Assembly (NCBI GenBank): GCA_004794655.1
Contig: SMMW01000023.1
Location: 124,001-188,000, forward strand
Reading direction: 5' to 3'
Length of the DNA stretch: 64,000 nucleotides
From: Marisa cornuarietis
Lineage: Eukaryota > Mollusca > Gastropoda > Architaenioglossa > Ampullariidae
Every line of letters begins with the position of its first letter. Positions within the stretch are counted from its first letter, which is position 1. Made by a program: the position numbers and the translations under genes. Shown here piece by piece: positions 56,170 through 64,000 of this stretch. The notes below the pieces were generated by a model. It saw only the letters and a list, made by a program, of their open reading frames with translations, was not told the origin of the DNA and made no database searches.

Positions 56170-58185
56170 GGGGGCACCCACCTTCGGCTCGATGTTTGAT
56201 ATGTGATTCTTCACAAAATACAAAAAAGATAGAACGAGAGGCAAATGACAAATCTTTATTTACGAGAGTACAGAATAAGCAAAAGTTATTTTTTTCCTAG
56301 CCCGTGATCTAAAGAAAGGAAAAAGAAACACTGCTACAAAAAAAAGACATTGAATAAAGAAGACAAAGGTTTTTTTTTATATTTTTGGCGCACTATAATT
56401 TACAAACCAGGAATGTGATAAAAATGATTATAAGTCATTTATCAATGAGTTTTGTTTCTTACTTTCTGGTTAGGTGCTGCAACTTAAGTGTTCGTTTAAC
56501 GCTGAAAGCAGCATATGTTGTGTGCTACCATCGTTTACGCGTGTGTGTGTGTGTGTGTGTGTGCATGGCTGCACTCACGCACCTCCTCTTTTTTCGTAAC
56601 GTGCGAGTGCGAGCGTCGTTTACTGTCAGCATGGAGTTTGCACCCAACCCTTCCCCGGAGTTGAGCATCTTCCTCCCTCACTGCATCATGGATTTCCATT
56701 GACTCAGCTCGGCGATCACCTTAGTCGAGAAGCTGCTCAGAGCTACATGTACCATATTTCTTGTCAGCCTCTGGTGAAACTTGTCATCTGTCACGCTCTG
56801 GTGATTTTTGCGTACGTGACTCATTTCGTGTGCGACTATGAATAACTAGCAGTTTAATGGGACCATTAAATATTGCTGTCTCAGTAGTCTTATGATGACA
56901 TAAGGGTTTAAATAGCAGATATTTCCCTTCGCCTGTTCTCGAGAAGTGCGGTTGACATTCGAAACTGATGATGAGTGTGAGTGTGTGAGTTTTCCTGCGT
57001 GCAGCTGTGTGTGTGTGGAAGAGACACAATATGACCATGTTGCTTATTCATAGCAACATGTATAATAAGTCAATCATAATGTATATTTTGATATAATGAA
57101 ATCAGCTAATGTGGTTTTGGAGAAATATTTTCATCCAGCACTTTTGGGGTGGGTTATATAAATGTTTGACCAAATATAGCAAGCGAAGTTTTAAGTTGAT
57201 AATTTTGTATGGCCTGCAAATGATGTTATAAATATCAAAGTGGCCCTTGGCAGAAAAAAGGTTTCCCACTCCTGACAAAAGCCTTTTGACAATAAGCCAT
57301 TTTCATTTCGTGAACATCCCAATGCACGCCGCCCTTATATGACCCAATCTTGAAGACAGGCTTATGAGGCTATTCGGTGGTGCGGGTCAACTACATATAA
57401 TTGTCAGCGAAGCTCGATGGGGAGATCCCAGATGTCATCTAGCAGATCGTCTCAGGTACAAGAAGCAACAAGATGTTCGCTTCCAAGTTGTCTGGCATCT
57501 GCTTTTCCTGTCTTGCTGGTGTCCGTTGAGTGTTTGCAAGATGACCACAGCTGTGTTTGATATGGAGTGTTTTTTTCCTTTATTGGTTTATGTGAATATC
57601 CACATTGAGTTCTGGTGTATACATTTGTGCTTCGTGTGTTTAATTCCAGTTTTACCGGACTTTGCAATGGCGGATATACATCCTCGTGTGCGTTACTGCG
57701 GTGAGAGTTTGCTGTCCTTCTCCGCCATCTCTTCCTTCGTATCCGTGGATCTATCAGTGGCATGCCATCATCATTACCACTGTACACCCTGGAGAAGATG
57801 TCGAAGTACTGGTTTGGGATGGCGATTAAAAGAGTTTAATCTTAATAATTGCCGCCTGAATCTACCTTTATCGACATAACGGGCCTCCTTTCGTCCTTGA
57901 AGCGAGCTACACATACTGCATGGGACATTTGGATATCGTCCCGTTGAGGGTAGGTGAATCTTATCACCAAGGCCGATCTACTTGCTGACCCAGTCCTTGA
58001 GTATGACTGACAGTTTGTTGTTTTTTCCCTGAAAACTGACTCCGTGACGGTGCAAGAAGTTCATCCCGTCTGGCTACTGGATCGATCGTGTCATTCGATC
58101 TTCGTCCATCACAAGTGGAAAGCATCGCTGTCATCTACATGGATTATCTTCTTTCTATGTACATCACCATGGAATGAATGTATCA
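56170..58185. other. intergenic, no gene recognised
   Basis: Includes a (GT)n run near 56537. The open frame at 57364-57879 has no recognisable domain, biased composition and no homologous motif, so I do not call it a gene. Confidence 0.4.
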
Positions 58186-58189
58186 GTTC

Positions 58190-58442
58190 TACTGGCCGTG
58201 ATGCTAGCTCGAGGTGACCTAACGCAGTGCACCAACTGTATCTACTGTTGCTGTTTGTGTGTGTGTGTGTGTGTGTGTGGGGGGGGGGGTGACTGTGTGT
58301 GTGTGTGTGTGGAGAGAGAGAGAGAGAAAACTTATTCACTGTAGTCAACATGTACATGTATGTACATATCTGTATATTGCTAGGTTATGAGCACTACCTG
58401 TGATTGTCCTTGTGGATTAATAAAGTTGTATTGTACTGTGTC
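58190..58442 (+). mobile_element. dispersed element with GT/GA tract (copy 2)
   Basis: Same order as 12918-13112: (GT)n, a GA run, 'caacatgtacatgta', 'gagcactacctgtgattgtc', 'cttgtggattaataaagttg'. Confidence 0.65.
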
Positions 58443-58608
58443 TATATATATATATATAGCATCTGGGAACGGATGCACATGGTATATAATTCACGGCTCA
58501 TAAATATAAATATCTTACGCCTATAGTGTAAACTGCTAAAATCTTATATGTCTATATTATAGCCAGATATATCAGCTGTTAACATGTTTCACACTCACCC
58601 TCCCACCC

Positions 58609-58611
<3 letters not shown>

Positions 58612-58652
<41 letters not shown>
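58612..58652. repeat. (AC)n microsatellite
   Basis: Uninterrupted dinucleotide run of about 40 bases. Confidence 0.93.
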
Positions 58653-58655
<3 letters not shown>

Positions 58656-59125
58656 CCTATAGCATAGCCAACTCGATCCATCAGCTGCTACAATCTTATA
58701 GCGACTAATCCTCTGTTCTCTCTCTCTCTCTCTGCATGTGGTATCTGTTTATTGGGCTGGCTGTCTTGCCATGATATAGCCTTAGTTGCTGGCACGGCGT
58801 AAAACAACAACTCCCCTTCCCCGCCTTCTCACTTATCACCCTGTCCCCGATATCAGAGGCAGCCTCTCAAATAAAAAAAAAACTGATATTGCATGATCTA
58901 TTTTTCGCTTATATTGACCATCATATCAATTACACATCATATTCCACATTCACATGCTTCAAAACATTTATCTGTAAGTTTCTGGAAAGTCATCCATAAT
59001 AAGAGATCTTAACTATAATTTTTACTACATTTTTTGACAAAAGAATTTGGATTTTACACCTGCAGCAAAAAGTAAAACGAAACCAACCTGCAGATACATC
59101 GACGTAACCTTTCACGTCGTGCCTG

Positions 59126-59127
<2 letters not shown>

Positions 59128-59191
<64 letters not shown>
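59128..59191. repeat. (AAT)n microsatellite, LINE copy C tail
   Basis: About 21 AAT units. It probably is the poly-trinucleotide tail of LINE copy C, whose body continues at 59771. Confidence 0.85.
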
Positions 59192-59192
<1 letters not shown>

Positions 59193-59768
59193 AGTCGTCC
59201 CTCCCTATATCGCGGTTCACTTACTGTTGCTCCACTGTATCGTGGTTTTTCTTTTTTTAAATATATATATAATATATATTATCTAACTTTGTATCTCGGA
59301 GCTTTCGCTATATCGCGTGGATTTGCGGTATTTAGGTTTTTATATAACATTAATGACTTTAATTACTTGTGCCTAGCACATTTCAAACAATATAATACAA
59401 GAAAAAAGGTTAATTCAAACATATTAAAAGAATATTAAATCGAAATAAAATAAGTCAATCATCATTCAAGTTGTAGCATATATATATATACTTCACTGGT
59501 GAGTACCCATTAGAAGTGTAATGTTAAATTGTTAAACTTACATATAGGTTTAAGAGTGTAGAAAGCGTTTAAGAGCATATGATTTGTTTATAAAAGTATG
59601 GAAAAGGTTAATAAAAGAGTGGGAAAGGTTTATAGGAGTGTGGGAAGGGTTTATAACGCCTTAATAATAAAATAAATATAACGCGCGCCGCTACTTCGCG
59701 GATTTTCATCTATCGCGGGGGTCTCTGGAACGTAACCCCAGCGATAGGTGCATATATAGGTATCACTG
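59192..59768. mobile_element. pogo/Tigger-like non-autonomous transposon
   Basis: 577 bp flanked by TA on both sides. Left end 'cagtcgtccctccctatatc', right end 'gcgataggtg' ... 'tatcactg'; both carry 'tatcgcgg'-type blocks typical of pogo/Tigger-like elements. AT-rich interior with no transposase frame. It is inserted between the tail and body of LINE copy C. Confidence 0.75.
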
Positions 59769-59770
59769 TA

Positions 59771-60290
59771 AATGCAAAATCTTTATATCGCATACTCACA
59801 CTCCTAGGGAACATGCTCTTAGCGCTTAAAAACAAAGTCGAGGCATGGGCAACATATGATCGAGGGGCAGAAGAACAAACATACGAACGAAGGAAGGATA
59901 AACAGCAATACCGATGATGAATAAAGACAAATACAAAAGAGAAGCCAAGTAACAAAGACTGAGGGCATCATGATTCTGCAACAGGAAGACAAGCAGGGAA
60001 GTAGCAATATGCGGAAAAAGAGGGGAAGGGTGTGCAAAAGGACGAGCTGCATATAGTGTTATATAGGAGCTATATAGAGGTGCGGTTTCAGTGCACACTT
60101 GAAGGATTCAATATAGTGGGTAGGTGGCGGATATGGAAAGAGAGAGAGAGAGAGTTCCATTCTTTTGCTGCACAGTACTTAAAAATCCTGCTACCATATG
60201 TTGTTGTTGTTGGTGGTGACTGGAACAGTTAGGAGACGGTCGTCAGACGAGGAATGGCCGGAGTTGCCTGGCTGGGATGTAAGGGGAGGC
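59771..60290 (-). mobile_element. LINE 3' fragment (copy C)
   Basis: Shares 'cgcatactcacactc', 'atgctcttagcgctt' and 'ttaggagacggtcgtcagac' with copy B. The minus strand keeps parts of the ORF2 C-terminus. 5'-truncated and interrupted by the pogo-like element. Confidence 0.72.
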
Positions 60291-60499
60291 TCACATATTG
60301 CGCCACACAGAATCGCCATTGAAATAATGAAATGCATCAGTTACCAATTGATGTCAGAAAGAATTTTGGAAGTATAGCCAGTGTTTGACAAGCATACGTG
60401 TTATGCATCCACAAACATTAGCAAAGGTCCGTACAGACACACCCCTCTGCTGTACTTTGAACTGCAGGTTGAATGTCAAGGCTGTGGAGGTCAAGGCCG

Positions 60500-60619
60500 T
60501 GTGGCCTATATATAGCGGCCTGAAGTAGGTCACACATACACACTCACTCACTCACAGCTCGGCGTCAAGACGGCAAGAAAGTGTGCATTCGACACTGATT
60601 ACAAAACAAACTCAACACA
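60500..60619 (+). promoter_or_regulatory. catalase core promoter and 5' UTR
   Basis: A TATA box 'tatatatag' (60507-60515) lies about 105 bases before the start codon. A start site near 60540 and a 5' UTR of roughly 80 bases would fit. A short (CACT)n stretch lies in the presumed 5' UTR. Confidence 0.6.
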
Positions 60620-60676
60620 ATGGCAGACAGAGACAGAGCCGCAAATCAGCTGAAGGAATTGGATGAAAATCAAGCT
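60620..60676 (+). CDS. CAT: catalase exon 1
   Basis: 19 codons, ATG at 60620, donor 'gct|gtaagt'. Phase 0. Confidence 0.9.
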
Positions 60677-61962
60677 GTAAGTGAATGCGATGTTGTGTGT
60701 GTGCTGCTCAATGCCGGTTGTTACGATCGTTACACTGCAGACGACAAATCTGGTAGCCAGTCGACTAATTGCTCGCATTTTCTCTATATTACAGAAGAAA
60801 ACACTTTCCTTTGTATTAAAATTTGAACTAAAACAAGAATCTGCGACTGCAAGAATGTGTATTGCATTTTCCGTTTCAACCGCATCGTAGTCAATGTTGT
60901 GCACGTTGGTGTCACTGCGTCATACCTCAGCCGCCCGTGGCTTAGGGTCCAAAAGTCAGAGATAAGCAACAATATTTACCTCCAGATGTGTATATGCGTC
61001 ATTCTGACAACTGTATAATGTTTTCGAACGTTCCTGTGCATACGAAACAGTTAAACATGTAATAACAATGGCTGAATTTGTAGGCGGGATTTTCCCTTAT
61101 TGTGTAATGAACCTTTCATTACTTGTTTAGATTTTTCAGCAGACGTGTTCATTCTTTCATTTCTGTCTGCCATAAAGTATTCATCATTTTCTTCAGAATT
61201 GTGTATGCATTACTCAAGTAAATGTTCTCTGGCAAAATTAACTCATTTATCTCTCTGTTATGCTCTAATGAAAACAAGTATCAAAGAATGGACAATCAGT
61301 TATACTTCTGTCACTTGCTAATAGTGGGTCCCACTCAGTTTCTATTCAGTTTATTTTGCTACATAACACAAAAGCCAGTTTGTCAGTATGCACAAGGTTA
61401 AGATGCCCCATATTTCATTAGCCTCTTCAACTAGCATTTGAGAAATAAATTTCCTAAACAGTTTGGAAGGCAACCATTTTTATTCTGATAACTATATCCA
61501 AAACAACATGGTGTGTGTGGATTTTTTTTTTTTTTTTTTTGGGGGGGGAAGTGTTTTTGTTTTTCTTTTGGGTTTTTTGCTTTTGTTATTGGTCTTTTTC
61601 AGAGAAAAAGGGGTGATGGTCCCCATACTGAGTGCAGTGTTACTGTATTTACAAACAAACCAGCAGGAACTCTTACTGATTCATATTATAGCTTTCTCCA
61701 GACAATGTCAATGGCAACTTAATTTAAAAGTTGGAATGTTTCAACATTAACCTTATAAAACGTTTCACTTTGCATATTTCCCAACAGGGCCAGAAAAGTG
61801 CTATTACAACAGGTGCAGGAGCCCCAGCTGGCAACAAAAATGCCGTAATGACGGTGGGGCCACGGGGGCCACTTCTTGCACAAGACTTTGTGTTTTTTGA
61901 TGAAATGATGCATTTTACCAGAGAGCGAATCCCAGAACGAGTGGTGCATGCCAAAGGGTCAG
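60620..61962 (+). CDS. CAT: catalase, exons 1-2 (gene continues beyond the window)
   Basis: Haem catalase, which splits hydrogen peroxide to water and oxygen, usually in peroxisomes. Exon 1 (60620-60676) encodes [19 protein letters not shown]; exon 2 (61788-61962) encodes [32 protein letters not shown] and [20 protein letters not shown]. The histidine in VVHAKG (residue 73 here) is the catalytic distal histidine of the family (75 in human catalase). Both junctions are GT-AG with matching phase; exon 2 ends in phase 1. I see no further catalase exon in the last 2 kb, so the gene is partial here. This N-terminal part matches animal catalase motifs closely. Confidence 0.95.
61788..61962 (+). CDS. 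CAT: catalase exon 2
   Basis: Acceptor 'cccaacag', donor 'cag|gtgagt'. Contains the catalytic histidine motif VVHAKG. Confidence 0.95.
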
Positions 61963-64000
61963 GTGAGTGTGTCAACCTATAGAACAATTATTAAAATATG
62001 ATCACATTTATGCAGTAATAAAATAGCTTAAGTTGCTTTGATGCTTGTGGACATTTTGAGTGTTATTCTTTTTGGAAATCTGTTACATGGGCTGCAGGTA
62101 TCATGATGATGTAATTTGTTCTTTAAGAATCTAAGGAATCCTTTGGGTGTATATTGTAATGTGAAAAGTGTCTTGCATTCTGTGGTGTACTGTAGTAACA
62201 CAAATTTCTGTGACACATTCTATGGTATGCTGTAGAAGCCCACATTTCTATGACATATTTTGCTTTTTCATCAGTTCTTTACAAGGAATTCTCCAAAAGT
62301 ATTTAGTCATTTTTTTTATTTGCATACCTGTTACATGTTAAAAAAATCTGTTGTGAATTTAAACTCCAGCCAGAGCTTTTAGTCTACAAACTGAGTTGCC
62401 ATTTCCTCATAATTTCTATTAGTGGTTGTGCACCTTTAGCTTGCTGCTGTAGCTTATAACAATGCATGCAAAAGTTGCATGCACTAAAATTAATTTCCTT
62501 AAGTTCTACGAATTACTGTTATTGATAAAGATTTGGACATTTGAGTGCTTGAATAACAGATGACCTACAGTACATGGGTCACCGATATCAGATGGCCATG
62601 GAGTAACTGTCACTTACAGATTATCATATTTTATTTCATATAAAAGATGTTTAATTCTTTTGCTCATATCATACTGATTTGAATACCAGAACAGGTGTTT
62701 CTCCTCAGCCCAGGCTAAATACTTTAGAAAATGATGTATTAATGAATAAAAACTGTTGGATTTTATGTTAGTTTTAAGATAATGAGAGAGATGAGAGGTT
62801 GGTAAATGAAGCTACAAAAATTCACCCAAAAAATTAGTTTTGTAGAAGTCACTGATTAAATAATCCAACTTCTTTAAGCTTTTAAAGATGTTATATCAAA
62901 TATGTTTGACATTAAAATGCTTCAACTATTTAAAATATATTAATATTTTAAGCCATTAAAATGATTCGCATAACACACCCTTAAAATGAATGAGGAGGCT
63001 AAAATAAATGTTTAATATGCATACATTAATTTCTTTTTCTGAATCATCAACTGTTTCACAAGATTGGATGACCTGATGACATTTAAGGCTTTTTGATCTA
63101 TTGGTGGTGTCAGCTGGGATCTGACATACATAAAATGCCAGTAAAAAATGATTGACCAGGCTGGAAACCACACAGAAGCACCATCTCTTCACTGTGTCTA
63201 GCAATTAATGTCTTGAAATAGTTTTTACAGGACAATTCAGGGATTGGATGAGATAAAAACAGTGTAGATGATCAGTTATAAGAATATGTTGCACATGTGA
63301 TTGAGTACTGCTTCCCTGTTTGCTTGCATGCATGCATACACGATGACACCAATGCCAGTGATATGAAAAATTATGTTGATGTTATTGATATAAAAATCTT
63401 TGCCAACATTTTCTATTGAATTCTTATTTTAGTCAAAGTAACCTTATAATAATATAAAAATTGCATTAAAATAAAGATGTCCTAGTGCAAAATATATAAA
63501 CCAAACATAATCTATGACCTTCCCATAAATAAAAGATTTGATCCTGCATAATTAAGTTATCATAGAGCAAATGACGCATAGTTCTTAACACACACACTCA
63601 TTACCACACTCTGCCTTTGTTAAAAGTTTAGCACATATAGTTAAGTGGTGTGCCAGGAAGAGAGAACAATAATATATAATGAAGTAATATATAATAAGTA
63701 CAAATAATATAAAATCAACAGAGAAATATAAATATAAAATTATCTATAAAGCATTATAATCAGTTTAATGACACAATTCTCATTGTTACATTAATTATTT
63801 TTAAAAAAGAAGCCCCAAAAAGTAAATGCAATAAATGAAAAGCATTTCAAATGCAGAAATGCTTAGATGACTTGATCATGGTGTATGGCATGGCAGATCT
63901 GTACCAGTGTTCACTGAAGGTATGCTACTTAGGCCTACAGTTCTAAAGATCCAACAGAAATCATGTTATTCACATCAAGCTTGTTTAATACAAAGGTAGC
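61963..64000. other. CAT: catalase intron 2 (to window end)
   Basis: AT-rich sequence with no catalase exon, no other gene and no clear element ends. Confidence 0.6.

Noticed and set aside
57364..57879. 171-residue open frame on the plus strand
   Set aside because: No domain, odd composition, no splice or promoter support, and set among mobile-element remnants.
59047..59286. Polyasparagine/polyisoleucine proteins
   Set aside because: Translations of an (AAT)n microsatellite.
61731..61982. Catalase start at 61731 (MECFNIN...)
   Set aside because: The upstream part is intron; the acceptor at 61787 and exon 1 at 60620 give the correct catalase N-terminus.

Overview
This is a nuclear genome window from an animal. 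It holds parts of three spliced protein-coding genes with consensus GT-AG introns, set among tandem repeats and degraded transposable elements. There are no operons, ribosome binding sites or bacterial-type genes. Gene content and intron-rich AT-leaning DNA suggest a lophotrochozoan, possibly a gastropod mollusc; that placement is inference, since no marker in the window fixes the species.

Layout. 1-9.8 kb is intergenic: a 42-bp minisatellite (1-1880), a 36-bp minisatellite carrying a regular array of CACGTG E-boxes (2.7-3.1 kb), a 70-bp triplication (3.5-3.75 kb), microsatellites, a LINE 3' end and a foldback element. 9.8-29.9 kb (+) is a complete TMTC3-type gene (ER O-mannosyltransferase with TPR repeats): 20 coding exons, 866 codons, all phases consistent, plus a probable 5' UTR exon and promoter. 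Its introns hold two large minisatellites, a transposase relic, a piggyBac-like MITE copy, and a LINE fragment with a nested element flanked by an 8-bp target duplication. 29.9-35.2 kb is the convergent space between two genes, with a LINE relic, a 50-bp tandem repeat and a tRNA-derived SINE.

35.2-52.0 kb (-) is a complete C2H2 zinc-finger gene: 16 coding exons, 1479 codons, one AT-hook, ten zinc fingers and a long acidic tail. One intron has a GC donor and splits a zinc finger. Its introns hold a complete 650-bp piggyBac-like MITE with TTAA target sites and a long inverted repeat. 53-60.5 kb is intergenic and rich in DNA-transposon and LINE remnants. 60.5 kb to the end (+) is the start of a catalase gene with a TATA box; exons 1-2 are present, including the catalytic histidine motif, and the rest lies beyond the window.

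The three genes have unrelated jobs (ER glycosylation, transcription control, peroxide removal). I see no new multi-gene system. The most interesting signals are a MITE family recognised from its ends, splice sites that lie inside tandem repeats, a possible in-frame cassette exon in TMTC3, and the E-box array.
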